From Chthoniobacteraceae bacterium (lineage in GTDB: Bacteria > Verrucomicrobiota > Verrucomicrobiia > Chthoniobacterales > Chthoniobacteraceae), in NCBI GenBank assembly GCA_028293625.1, contig JAQGOL010000008.1, positions 1 through 64,000 of the forward strand: a DNA stretch of 64,000 nt, given 5' to 3'. Below, one piece after another: positions 27,187 to 35,737 of this stretch. The notes beneath the pieces were generated by a model. It worked only from the letters and a program-made list of their open reading frames with translations. It did no database searches and was not told the origin of the DNA. The translations under genes were made by a program, and so were the position numbers. Within the stretch, counting starts at the first letter, position 1, and every line of letters starts with the position of its first letter.

Positions 27187-28272
27187 ATGCTTCAAAACAC
27201 CCAAACCCCGCGCGAAACCCTCAAGGTCGGATTCGTGGCGCTGGCGGATTGCGCGCCGCTCGTCATGGCCCAGGAACTCGGGCTCTTTGCCGCGCACGGG
27301 CTCGACGTGGAGCTTCATCGGGAAATTGGCTGGGCAACCATGCGCGACAAGATCATCTATGGCGAACTTCATGCCGCGCAGGCGCCCGCCGGGCTCGTGG
27401 TTTCCGCAAACTGCGGCCTTGGATGCATTCAGGCCGATTGCCTGACCGGTCTGGTCCTCAACCTCCACGGCAATGCAATCACACTTTCGTCCGAGCTCTG
27501 GAAAGTGGGAGTCCGAGACGGGCCGAGCCTTCGAACGGAGATCGAACGAGGGAAACGACATTACACTTTCGGCGTCGTCCATCCTTTCTCCTCGCACAAT
27601 ATCCTGCTTCGCAATTGGTTGCGCGCAAACCGCATCGTTTCAAATGTGCGCATCGTCGTCGTTCCTCCGGCTCAAATGCACGCGAACATCAAGGCTGGCA
27701 ACCTCGATGGCTATTGCGTGGGCGAACCGTGGAACTCGGTCGCGGTGCTCTCAAAAGCCGGCTGGTGCGTGGCGACCAGCGCCGAACTTGCTCCGGGCCA
27801 CATCGAAAAAGTGCTCATGGTCCGCCGCGAGTTCGCGGAAACCTCCCGGGACTCCCATCTTGCCTTGATCGCGGCGCTCGCCGAGGCGTGCCGTTACTGC
27901 GATGAACTGCAAAACCGCAATGCAATCGTCGATATCCTCAGCAGGCGCGAGTTCGTTGGCGCTTCAAGGGAATCCCTAAGGCTCAGCCTTTCCGCTGATG
28001 GCTTTAACTTCGGCAACGGACGCATTGAACCGGAGCCGGACTTTCATATTTTCGCCAACGGCAATGCCAATGAGCCGACGCTGGAGCGCGCCCAGTGGCT
28101 CATCCGCGGCCTGCACGCCACCGGCATCGTGAGCGATCCGGCATCCGCGCCGCTGGCAAAAGCCGCGGAATGGTTTCGCCGCGATATTTTCAAACAAGCA
28201 TTAAACCGTGCCCCAAAGTATCCGGTTGAGGCCGTCCGGGAAACCGTGTTGGGTACAGCCGCAAAGCTTTGA
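27187..28272 (+). CDS. Signal-less NrtA/CmpA/NasS-like nitrate-binding family protein
   Basis: 361 residues of the CmpA/NrtA periplasmic-binding fold: TLKVGFVALADCAPLVMAQELGLF, HAAQAPAGLVVS (~67), TFGVVHPFSSHNILLRNWL (~125), IKAGNLDGYCVGEPWN (~170). No signal peptide or lipobox is seen, so it should stay in the cytoplasm, as the nitrate/nitrite sensor NasS does. NasS normally holds the antiterminator NasT; no NasT (ANTAR) gene is here, while a LysR regulator is divergent 107 bp away. It may be a sensor for the LysR regulator, or a stray ABC component. No permease or ATPase genes adjoin. Confidence 0.82.
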   Translation: MLQNTQTPRETLKVGFVALADCAPLVMAQELGLFAAHGLDVELHREIGWATMRDKIIYGELHAAQAPAGLVVSANCGLGCIQADCLTGLVLNLHGNAITLSSELWKVGVRDGPSLRTEIERGKRHYTFGVVHPFSSHNILLRNWLRANRIVSNVRIVVVPPAQMHANIKAGNLDGYCVGEPWNSVAVLSKAGWCVATSAELAPGHIEKVLMVRREFAETSRDSHLALIAALAEACRYCDELQNRNAIVDILSRREFVGASRESLRLSLSADGFNFGNGRIEPEPDFHIFANGNANEPTLERAQWLIRGLHATGIVSDPASAPLAKAAEWFRRDIFKQALNRAPKYPVEAVRETVLGTAAKL

Positions 28273-28297
28273 AAGCCGCCCGGTAAAGGGACGGGGC

Positions 28298-29845
28298 TTA
28301 CCAGTTCTTAAAATTTTTATTAACGGACGGATCGTATTTTTCGCCCGCATGATGCCTGGCATCCATGCGTTCAGGCGGCCTTTGCTGTTCCTTGAACTTG
28401 GCGAGCATCGACTCAAACCCCTCGTTAGGCTCCTTGGACGGCGATTGCTTCGGCTCGCTCCGCTGGGCCAGTTGCTGGCGAAGGCGCGCAAGAGATTCCT
28501 GCACTTCTTTCTGACCTTGTTTTGCTTCCTCATTCCCCTTGGCGATCTGCGCGGCCTTTCCAAAGCTGGCCTCGGCTTTTTCAAGATGCGCGACCGCTTC
28601 CTGGGGCGATTTCGGCTCGGCGGCGGCGGCCTTGGATTGCTCCTGCTGTCCAAGCTTGGTGAGCAGATCAGGAAGCTCCTGTTGCACCTGATCAATCCGC
28701 GGCTGAACTGAGTTGTCCTCGGGAACAAGCGCCTTGGCTTGCTCAAAATGCTCCAGTGCGCTCAGGAGATTTTCAGCGGCATTGGCCGGATCGTTTTTAG
28801 CCTGTTGCTCGCCTTGTTTGGCGAGACGATCCCCCTGCTCAAGGTGGAGTTGCTCAAGCTGTTGGCGCACCTCTTTTTCGCCTTGTTGCGCATCGTGATG
28901 ATCCGCTTTCTGGGCAAGCGCCTCCTGGAAATTATCGAGTGCCTGCTGGAACTTTTCCTCGGCACGTTGAGGCTCCCAACGCGCCTCGGCCACGGCATCG
29001 GCCTGCTGCTTGCGTCCAAGTTTGTCCAAAAGGTTGGCGAGTTTCTCTTTCACCCGGTTTTCGCCCGCCACCGCGGCCTGATCATGCGGATCAAATTGCT
29101 GGGCTTCCTGGAAGTCGGCGGCAGCTTTTTCAAATTCCTTCTTTGCCTCTTCCCGGGCCCACTGCGAATTCTGATCGCCTTGGTCGCCGCGTTTCTCCTC
29201 GGCAACCGCTTTTTTCGAAAAACGATCATTGAGCTGTTTTTCAATATCGGCGCGCGCTTCCTTATGCTCGGGCGCGTTGGCGTTTAAAGTCTGCGCCTGT
29301 TGCTGATACGTGAGAGCGGCCTGCAACTTTTCGATCGCTTTTTCGTTGGATGCCTCCTTTTTCGCCTCCTCGGCCAGGCGTTTTGCCAGCTGTGAGTAAA
29401 CCCGTTCAAGCTGCTTTTCGACTACAGGCAGATTCTTTTTAGCACTCTCGTTGCGTTTATTAAATGAGAGTGCCACCCGGAACGCCTCGCGACTCTGCTC
29501 AAGCCGCGAAAGCGCCGCGTCCGGTTCGCGCTCAATGGACGGTTCGGCGATCCGATAGGAGACGTTGCCGACCTGCGCCCAGACGTGTTCGCGCAAATCG
29601 TCCGGCATCGGGGCCGCCGCAAGCTGCTGCCAGAGCTCATCCGCTTTGACAAAGTCTTTGGCGGCATACAAGGCAACCGCGCAATTGTAGAGCAGCCACG
29701 GATCGGCCGGTTTTTCAATTAGCAACTGCCGCAGATGCGCCTCGGCTTTGACTGATTCATTCCGCTTCAATAAATCCTGCGCCTGGCGGATATCGGCCAA
29801 TGCTCCTGTGGTTGCGGCGAGCAGAAAAAGGGGAAACAGTTTCAT
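28298..29845 (-). CDS. Exported TPR/coiled-coil protein at the end of Bat operon 1 (BatC/BatE-like)
   Basis: 515 residues from MKLFPLFLLAATTGALA, a signal peptide. The N-terminal ~120 residues hold TPR-like helices (ADIRQAQDLLKRNESVKAEAHLRQ, then PADPWLLYNCAVALYAAKDF). After that comes a long run of charged, Ala/Gln/Glu/Lys-rich repeats (for example NAPEHKEARADIEKQLNDRF) likely to form TPRs or coiled coils in the periplasm. The ending is QRPPERMDARHHAGEKYDPSVNKNFKNW. The start ATG overlaps the preceding VWA stop as ATGA. Its position matches the TPR partner of classical Bat operons. The 29914 start of the ORF track is rejected. Confidence 0.85.
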   Translation of the reverse strand: MKLFPLFLLAATTGALADIRQAQDLLKRNESVKAEAHLRQLLIEKPADPWLLYNCAVALYAAKDFVKADELWQQLAAAPMPDDLREHVWAQVGNVSYRIAEPSIEREPDAALSRLEQSREAFRVALSFNKRNESAKKNLPVVEKQLERVYSQLAKRLAEEAKKEASNEKAIEKLQAALTYQQQAQTLNANAPEHKEARADIEKQLNDRFSKKAVAEEKRGDQGDQNSQWAREEAKKEFEKAAADFQEAQQFDPHDQAAVAGENRVKEKLANLLDKLGRKQQADAVAEARWEPQRAEEKFQQALDNFQEALAQKADHHDAQQGEKEVRQQLEQLHLEQGDRLAKQGEQQAKNDPANAAENLLSALEHFEQAKALVPEDNSVQPRIDQVQQELPDLLTKLGQQEQSKAAAAEPKSPQEAVAHLEKAEASFGKAAQIAKGNEEAKQGQKEVQESLARLRQQLAQRSEPKQSPSKEPNEGFESMLAKFKEQQRPPERMDARHHAGEKYDPSVNKNFKNW

Positions 29846-30909
29846 GGTTGGAGAACGGGAGCGGGCCGCGGCACTGCACGGACGAGAGCCTTGGCAGGAA
29901 GCAATTTTGGCCACCGGCGATCGCTCAAAAGCATTTCACCAAGAAGCAACGCAATGGCAAGCCCCAGAGGCCACTGGAAATAATCGATCATGTCGCGCGA
30001 GGGCCGGGTTTTCATTCCTTTTGAGAGTGGCTCAAGTCCGCGGCGATACGTGGAAAGCAGCCCATCGCCCTCCTTGCCGAGCGGCTCGTAAAAACCGTGC
30101 CCGCTCGCGGCAATCTGCTGGAGCACCCGCTCATTGAGCCGCGTGATCACCTCGCGGCCAAATTCATTTTTGGCAAACTTCAACGGCCCGCCTTGTTTTG
30201 CATCCGGGATCCGGGTTCCGGCCGCGCTGCCGGCACCGATTGTGAAGATGCGGATCCCCTTCCCGGCGGCCTCGCGCGCTGCAATGATGGCGTCGCCCTG
30301 CAACTCTTCGCCATCGCTGATGATCACCAGCGCTTTGCTTTCATACTCGCCGTTCTCGAACGTTTTCTGCGCGAGCTTGATTGCCGCCGCGATGTCGCTG
30401 CCGGCCTTCGCAATGGAGGTCGTTTCCAACGCATCAAGATTGCGGCGAACCGCTTCATGATCCTGGGTCATCGGCGCCGCGACAAACGCTTCCCCGGCAA
30501 AAGCGATCAACCCAACGCGGTCATTACTCAGATTGGTCAAAAGCCGGCCGACGGCTCCTTTGGCGGCTTTTAATCGTTGCCCGTCGGCATCCTCGGCCAG
30601 CATGCTTCGCGAGAGATCAAGCGCCACGAAGAAGTCGACTGAACTTCTTTCCACCTGCATGGGAAGAAATCCCGCAAGCGGCCGAGCCAAAGCAATCAAA
30701 AGCAGCGTGATGCCGGCCACGATCAGAAGCCCCTTAATGCGGCGTTTTTTAAAATGCACCGAACTGAGCATCTGCTCCCTGAGCCGCTCGGCAACAATCC
30801 CAGCGAGCCGGGCCCGGGATCGGCGGGCACTCCACAAAAACAACCCGATCAAGGCGGGAACGCCAATCAAGGCGCACCAAAGCCATAGCGGCGCGGCAAA
30901 TTTAATCAT
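29842..30909 (-). CDS. VWA-domain membrane protein (BatB-like)
   Basis: 355 residues. An N-terminal hydrophobic segment (MIKFAAPLWLWCALIGVPALIGLFLW) and a second helix (~60) place the VWA domain on the outer face of the inner membrane, with another helix near residue 325. The metal-ion-dependent adhesion site is complete: DLSRS (~98), TQD threonine (~150), and SDGEE aspartate (~198). It is expected to pair with the preceding VWA gene and the MoxR ATPase in assembly or stress functions. Both gene junctions are 4-base ATGA overlaps, so translation is coupled. Confidence 0.92.
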   Translation of the reverse strand: MIKFAAPLWLWCALIGVPALIGLFLWSARRSRARLAGIVAERLREQMLSSVHFKKRRIKGLLIVAGITLLLIALARPLAGFLPMQVERSSVDFFVALDLSRSMLAEDADGQRLKAAKGAVGRLLTNLSNDRVGLIAFAGEAFVAAPMTQDHEAVRRNLDALETTSIAKAGSDIAAAIKLAQKTFENGEYESKALVIISDGEELQGDAIIAAREAAGKGIRIFTIGAGSAAGTRIPDAKQGGPLKFAKNEFGREVITRLNERVLQQIAASGHGFYEPLGKEGDGLLSTYRRGLEPLSKGMKTRPSRDMIDYFQWPLGLAIALLLGEMLLSDRRWPKLLPAKALVRAVPRPAPVLQP

Positions 30910-31877
30910 GGCAGACGCCTCCAGACGGTTTGGGCAAGCAGCACTTCACTGAGCAAAAATACGAGTCCTGGCAGGGCCAGCCATGCCATCAGCTCGCGCC
31001 AACTGCTCTGTTTGTGCTCCTTGAACGCCACTTTTTCGAGCTGATCGATCTGCCGGTAGACATTGCGCAGACCCGCCACATCGGCGACTTTGAAAAACTG
31101 GCCGCCAGTGGTCCGTGCCACTTCATTAAAGAGCTGGCCGCCTGCCGAGACCTGCTGCATCTGGGCAAAATCAACGATCTGGATCACGTGATTTTTGATC
31201 CCGAGCGGCGCGATGGCCTTGGCAACGTCCTCCGGGGACGGCCCCTGATTAACCTGATCCGCATCGGTGAGGGTAATGATGACCTTGGCCTGATCTTTTG
31301 CGGGCAAAAGCGCTTCAGCGGCAATCAACATGCCCGAACCCGGCGCCGTCCCCTGGGTTGGCTCTTCGAGGGCCAGTTGCGCGAGGAGCCACTCATGATC
31401 GAGCGTCAGCGGGCTCACCAGCATCGCGCCGGCATCAAATCGCACCACGCCAATCCGATCACTGGCCCGTGCCCGGATAAATTCACCGCCGACCTCCTTC
31501 ATCGCTTCCACCCGGCTCACCCGCCGATTATTCAGGGAAAAATCTTTGGTCTTCATCGTCCCGGAAAAGTCGAGCACAAGCATGATATTGATGCCCATTG
31601 CCTCGCGATCGGTGAGACCTTTTTCAATTTGCGGACGAGCAAGCGCCAGGATGAGAAAAGCCAGGGCCGCATACCGAAGCGCAACCAGCATCCGGCCACG
31701 CGAGAAGCGCGATTTGTGCGAGACGGATTCCAGCAGCTTTCCCGAGGAATACTGAACGGCGGCCACCGCGCCGAAGCGTCCTCGAAGCCATGCCCAAAAC
31801 GGCAGGAGCAGCAGCAGAAGCAACATCCAAGGCGTCCCAAACCGCAAGGTGTGAAGCTGATCGATGAGATCGTTCAA
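30906..31877 (-). CDS. VWA-domain membrane protein (BatA-like)
   Basis: 323 residues with N-terminal membrane helices (TPWMLLLLLLLPFWAWLRG, then MLVALRYAALAFLILALARPQ) and one near the C-terminus (LMAWLALPGLVFLLSEVLLA). The VWA domain carries a slightly altered MIDAS: DFSGT (~101; Thr replaces the last Ser) and TDADQ (~200; Asp present). It has the BatA layout, in which the domain is displayed in the periplasm and works with BatB. ATGA overlaps on both sides. The mildly changed MIDAS may alter metal affinity. Confidence 0.92.
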   Translation of the reverse strand: MNDLIDQLHTLRFGTPWMLLLLLLLPFWAWLRGRFGAVAAVQYSSGKLLESVSHKSRFSRGRMLVALRYAALAFLILALARPQIEKGLTDREAMGINIMLVLDFSGTMKTKDFSLNNRRVSRVEAMKEVGGEFIRARASDRIGVVRFDAGAMLVSPLTLDHEWLLAQLALEEPTQGTAPGSGMLIAAEALLPAKDQAKVIITLTDADQVNQGPSPEDVAKAIAPLGIKNHVIQIVDFAQMQQVSAGGQLFNEVARTTGGQFFKVADVAGLRNVYRQIDQLEKVAFKEHKQSSWRELMAWLALPGLVFLLSEVLLAQTVWRRLP

Positions 31878-32395
31878 TCGCTCGCCTCCATCGGTTCTTT
31901 TACCCTGGTCTCAGTGACAAACCGGACCGCCGAGGCGTGGAAATTTTCCAACTCAGTCCGGTGCGCTCGTACCCGGGCAAATTTGATCAGATCGCAAAAT
32001 TTTAAAAACTCGCCGAGCAGCGCCTGAAACTCAGGGGAAAGTTTGGGTGAATGCCGGGCCTCATGAAGAAATTCCTCCGTGGAACGCAACGGCGCCCGGA
32101 TTTGAAACCGGTTTTCCAGATAACGCCGGATCACCGCCGAGCTTTCAATTGAATACGGACGCGCCTGCTCCTCGCTCAGAAGGCCGGAAAGCTTGGCCAG
32201 CGCCGCCAGGGCATCTTCGTGGGCATGAAGGATCAGCTTCGACTCCCGGAGTCCGGCCAGGATCGCCCTTCGCCGTCGGATCATCCAAAGCGCAATCACC
32301 AGCAGCACGATTAAGGCGACCGCGATCCACCATTCCAATTGCCACGGTTGCGGCGCCTCAAGAAGGCGCAAATCATCGGTAAGTTGCTCGTTCAT
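31874..32395 (-). CDS. DUF4381 membrane protein of Bat operon 1
   Basis: 173 residues: a short N-terminus (LTDDLRLLEAPQPWQLEWW), one membrane helix (WIAVALIVLLVIALWMIRRRR, ~24), and a helical soluble domain with SIESSAVIRRYLENRFQIRAPLRSTEEFL, the DUF4381 hallmark. It is the usual small partner between DUF58 and the VWA genes of Bat operons and presumably helps assemble the membrane complex. Start and stop overlap neighbours by four bases. Confidence 0.85.
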   Translation of the reverse strand: MNEQLTDDLRLLEAPQPWQLEWWIAVALIVLLVIALWMIRRRRAILAGLRESKLILHAHEDALAALAKLSGLLSEEQARPYSIESSAVIRRYLENRFQIRAPLRSTEEFLHEARHSPKLSPEFQALLGEFLKFCDLIKFARVRAHRTELENFHASAVRFVTETRVKEPMEASD

Positions 32396-33300
32396 GGATG
32401 CAGCCTCCGATAGCGGTTCTGAAAAAATTGCATGAACGCCTTCAGATACGGGCGGTCGGTTTGAACCTCAATGCAATCGAGCCCGGTCTTGCGAAAATAA
32501 CGGCGCAACCGCTCGATCCGTTCCTCGGCGCCTTTTAAAAAAGAAGCGCGCACGGCTGGATTACCGGTGTCAATTTCCATCACTTCGCCCGTTTCCGCAT
32601 CTTCAAAAGCGATCCAGCCAAGATCCGGCAACGCGCGTTCGCTCGCATCGACTACCGGCACCATGATCACGTCGTGTTTGCGGCTCGTGATCTTCAGGGC
32701 GCGCTCGAAACTTTCATCCATGAAATCGGAGATGACAAAGATGACGGCACGCCGGGAAAGCGCGCGGTTGACGTGTTGAAGGGCGGACGTGAGGTTGGTG
32801 CCGCGGCTTGCCGGCTCATACATCAATACCTCGCTGATCAGCCGCAGCACATGGATGCGGCCTTTTCCCGGGCGAATATATTTCTCGGCTCCATCGGTAA
32901 AAAGAAGCGCCCCAACCTTGTCATTGTTCTGGATGGCGCTGAAGGCGAGCACCGCGGCGATCTCGGCGGCCAGTTCGCGTTTGCTCTGGCTCACTGAGCC
33001 GGTGCCGGCCGACGCGCTCGCATCAACGAGCATCATCACCGTCATCTCGCGCTCTTCAATATACTTCTTGATGTGCGCAATACCGGTGCGGGCTGTGACA
33101 TTCCAATCAATGCGCCGCACTTCGTCCCCGGGCTGGTATTCGCGCACCTCGTCGAAATCCATGCCGCGTCCCTTGAACACGGAATGGTATTGGCCCGCCA
33201 TGAGATCTTCCACCAGCCGCACGGTGCGCAGTTCAATCTGACGGATTTTTTTAAGCCACTCCTTCGGTATGGCTTTGACGGGCTGGGACCGGACGATCAT
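32392..33300 (-). CDS. DUF58 domain protein of Bat operon 1
   Basis: 302 residues, soluble, VWA-like. The DUF58 block GRGMDFDEVREYQPGDEVRRIDWNVTARTG (~45-74) is textbook, followed by the degenerate MIDAS VDASASAG (~92) and the rest of the fold with VISDFMDESF. In Bat operons this protein is encoded directly after the MoxR ATPase and is believed to be its adaptor. It begins with ATG overlapping the MoxR stop and ends overlapping the DUF4381 start. Confidence 0.93.
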   Translation of the reverse strand: MIVRSQPVKAIPKEWLKKIRQIELRTVRLVEDLMAGQYHSVFKGRGMDFDEVREYQPGDEVRRIDWNVTARTGIAHIKKYIEEREMTVMMLVDASASAGTGSVSQSKRELAAEIAAVLAFSAIQNNDKVGALLFTDGAEKYIRPGKGRIHVLRLISEVLMYEPASRGTNLTSALQHVNRALSRRAVIFVISDFMDESFERALKITSRKHDVIMVPVVDASERALPDLGWIAFEDAETGEVMEIDTGNPAVRASFLKGAEERIERLRRYFRKTGLDCIEVQTDRPYLKAFMQFFQNRYRRLHP

Positions 33301-34286
33301 GGGACAGGCACATGATCAAGCACATGCTGCACGATTTTCTCGCTGCTGATTTCATCCGCTTCCGCCTCAAAGGTCGTGATCACCCGATGCCGCATCACGT
33401 CCATGGCGATCCCCTTCACATCCTCCGGCAGCACGTAACCGCGGCCATAAAGAAAAGCGCGCGCCTTTGCCGCCAGCGAAAGATTAATTGACGCCCGGGG
33501 CGACGCACCAAATCGGATCATCCCATCCATCTGCGGCACAAAACGCGCCGGCTCCCGGGTGGCAAAAACCAGGCGCACGATGTAATCCTCGATCTGTTCA
33601 TCCACGTGGACTGCGTCGACGAGCTTGCGCATCTCCAGAATTGTCTCGGGTTGCACCACGGCGCGGAGCGGATCCCTGGCGGCGGTCCGGGCCACCAGCC
33701 GCATGATCTTGCGCTCCTCCTCCTGGCTCGGATAGCCAACCACCACCTTCAACATGAACCGGTCGACCTGCGCCTCGGGCAGCGCGTAGGTTCCCTCCTG
33801 ATCGATCGGGTTTTGCGTGGCAAGCACCAGAAACGGCTTGGGCAGCGGAAAGGTTTCCTCGCCGATTGTCACCTGGCGCTCCTGCATCGCTTCCAGAAGC
33901 GCGCTCTGCACCTTGGCCGGGGCGCGGTTGATTTCATCGGCAAGAATCAGGTTCGCAAAGATCGGTCCCTGTTTGGTGAAATAAGTCCCTTCGCGTGGAT
34001 TATAAATCAGGTTGCCCAACAGATCGCTCGGCAGCAGATCAGGCGTGAACTGAATCCGGGCAAACTTGGTGTGAATGGTTTGCGCCAGCGCGCTGATCGT
34101 CGCCGTTTTCGCCAGCCCTGGAACGCCTTCCAGCAAGACGTGCCCATTGGCGAGCAGTCCAATGAGCAAACGCCGGATCAGATATTCCTGGCCCACGATG
34201 GCCTTGGACATCTCGGCGTAAATCGCCTCGATCGCGGGGTGCATCTCAAGGATGCGGGCATTGAGATCTTCAATTTCAGAATTCAT
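33297..34286 (-). CDS. MoxR family AAA+ ATPase of Bat operon 1
   Basis: 329 residues from MNSEIEDLNARILEM. AAA+ motifs: Walker A EGVPGLAKTA (~53-62; the GxPGxAKT form of MoxR), Walker B and following LADEINRAPAKVQSALLEAMQERQVT (~113), sensor 1 LATQNPIDQEGTYALPEAQVDRFML (~152), and a C-terminal lid (FGASPRASINLSLAAKARAFLYGR). MoxR proteins act as chaperone-like ATPases working with VWA partners. It is the first gene of the operon; the upstream 267 bases to the rhodanese gene must hold the promoter. The ORF-track start at 34298 uses TTG; the ATG at 34286 is preferred. Confidence 0.94.
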   Translation of the reverse strand: MNSEIEDLNARILEMHPAIEAIYAEMSKAIVGQEYLIRRLLIGLLANGHVLLEGVPGLAKTATISALAQTIHTKFARIQFTPDLLPSDLLGNLIYNPREGTYFTKQGPIFANLILADEINRAPAKVQSALLEAMQERQVTIGEETFPLPKPFLVLATQNPIDQEGTYALPEAQVDRFMLKVVVGYPSQEEERKIMRLVARTAARDPLRAVVQPETILEMRKLVDAVHVDEQIEDYIVRLVFATREPARFVPQMDGMIRFGASPRASINLSLAAKARAFLYGRGYVLPEDVKGIAMDVMRHRVITTFEAEADEISSEKIVQHVLDHVPVP

Positions 34287-34553
34287 AAAGGGTGGCAAAC
34301 ATGCGGCGCGTCCACAAGAGACCCGGCCACCCCCCTTTTCTTTGCCCGCGCCTGAGGAATTCCAAGCCCCTTCTGAAATTTAGCGCCTTTGGAATCGCAC
34401 CTGCTGCCGCAACGGCACAGAAGCCGAGCGGAATCTTATCCCCCGACGCGGATGTCTTCGTTCTGCTTAATAGAAAACCACATCGCTGAGGGGATGACGG
34501 TCACCGCACAATTTCTGGGCGATCTGGGTAAACCCAAAGGTGGCTCGATAGTT

Positions 34554-35477
34554 CTACTGAGCCGAAGGATCCGTCGTCTCGGCAGGCAGCGACTTGTCTT
34601 TTAGCCAGACGTATTCCTTCCATGCGCCTTCATAGAGGCGGACATTGGGATAGCCGGCCACATGCTTTAGATAAAACCGCAAGAGACTTCCTTCGCGGGA
34701 CGTGCCGCAGTAGCACATAATCTGCTTGTCCGGTGTAATCCCGGCCGCTTCAAGCTCCGCTTTTACCTCGGCGAATGGCTTGAACTTGTGCGTGTTATCC
34801 TTCTCCATCAGCCGCGCCCAATGAAAGCTGATCGCGCCTGGGATGTGGCCTTTGCGAAGCCAGATTTCGTCCTGCCCCAGGTATTCGTTCTTCGGTCGCG
34901 CATCGACCAGCACAAAGCCGGGTTTCCCTTTGTTCTGGAGCACATCTTCAACCTTTAGCGCGATCTCCGGGTTGCCTTCTGCCGGCAAGTGTCCCGGCGG
35001 ATTGCCAAAGTATTCCTGAGTCGGCGCAAAACCGGCCGCTTTCCACGCGGGTAATCCGCCATCGACTACCTTGATGTTCCTGATCCCGTATTTCTCCAGC
35101 ACGAAGGCAACCATGCTCGCGCTGAGGATCTCGTCGTTTGGCAACTCGGCGCCGGTTGCGTAGATAAGATGCAGCCGGTCCTTGTCGGCGCCGGCGCGAA
35201 CAAGCAGCGCCTTCGTGAGATCTGATGGCAGGTATTGAACCGGAACGCCATTATCAGTACCGCGCAATGTATCGAACTCGAAATGATGAGCCGTCGGCAA
35301 ATGTCCCCGAAAATAATCCTTATAGCCCCCGCGGGTATCGAGGACAACGGGACGGGCTTTTACATCGGAATTCTCGATGAGCCTCTTTGCCTCCTGAACG
35401 GAAACGATTCCGATGTCTGCAGATGCGAGATTTGTCGCGGCGGCGAGTGATGCAAGGCTAAGTAGAAGTAGTTTCAT
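34554..35477 (-). CDS. Exported two-domain rhodanese (thiosulfate sulfurtransferase)
   Basis: 307 residues with a signal peptide (MKLLLLSLASLAAATNLASA). Two rhodanese domains: an inactive N-terminal one (VVLDTRGGYKDYFRGHLPTAHHFEF, without the catalytic Cys) and an active C-terminal one with FVLVDARPKNEYLGQ and the active-site loop CYCGTSREG (~245). It transfers sulfane sulfur to thiols or cyanide, in the periplasm. It is divergent from pstS with a 260-bp region containing two perfect palindromes. Confidence 0.92.
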   Translation of the reverse strand: MKLLLLSLASLAAATNLASADIGIVSVQEAKRLIENSDVKARPVVLDTRGGYKDYFRGHLPTAHHFEFDTLRGTDNGVPVQYLPSDLTKALLVRAGADKDRLHLIYATGAELPNDEILSASMVAFVLEKYGIRNIKVVDGGLPAWKAAGFAPTQEYFGNPPGHLPAEGNPEIALKVEDVLQNKGKPGFVLVDARPKNEYLGQDEIWLRKGHIPGAISFHWARLMEKDNTHKFKPFAEVKAELEAAGITPDKQIMCYCGTSREGSLLRFYLKHVAGYPNVRLYEGAWKEYVWLKDKSLPAETTDPSAQ

Positions 35478-35543
35478 TTGGGGTACGGCGCTTGTCGGAT
35501 GGAGCGATCAGGAATTTCGAGGAAGAAAAGCTTCACTCGATTT

Positions 35544-35565
35544 AATATGCGCAATCATGCATATT
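35544..35565. promoter_or_regulatory. Perfect inverted repeat AATATGC-N8-GCATATT
   Basis: 7-bp arms at 35544-35550 and 35559-35565, set in an AT-rich stretch 67 bases upstream of the rhodanese start. Its symmetry and location fit a dimeric regulator site or a divergent promoter element. The regulator is unknown. Confidence 0.45.
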
Positions 35566-35600
35566 TTATTTCTTTTATTCGTCCAGAATAATTCGCCTCC

Positions 35601-35615
35601 ACCTCTGACAGAGGT
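35601..35615. promoter_or_regulatory. Perfect palindrome ACCTCTG-A-CAGAGGT
   Basis: 15-bp palindrome with 7-bp arms and a single central base, 36 bases from the first palindrome, in the shared region between the divergent rhodanese and pstS genes. It could be an operator; it does not match the Pho box consensus as I know it. Confidence 0.45.
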
Positions 35616-35737
35616 TGAAAATCACGCCCAATTAACCCATTGCCACTCGATAGGCCGCCCTGGGCACCGTCATCAAGCGGGTTACTAACCTTTGTATTTG
35701 CAAGCCTCGGGATGAATCTGTATGCGTCAGTCAGCAT

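Noticed and set aside
26631-27905. 424-residue plus-strand ORF
   Set aside because: Spans the LysR gene antisense and the NasS-like gene out of frame; arginine/serine-rich composition typical of shadow frames.
30930-32027. 365-residue plus-strand ORF
   Set aside because: Antisense to the BatA-like VWA gene.
35690-35737. Pho box upstream of pstS
   Set aside because: CTGTATGCGTCAGTCAG was considered but matches the consensus poorly.
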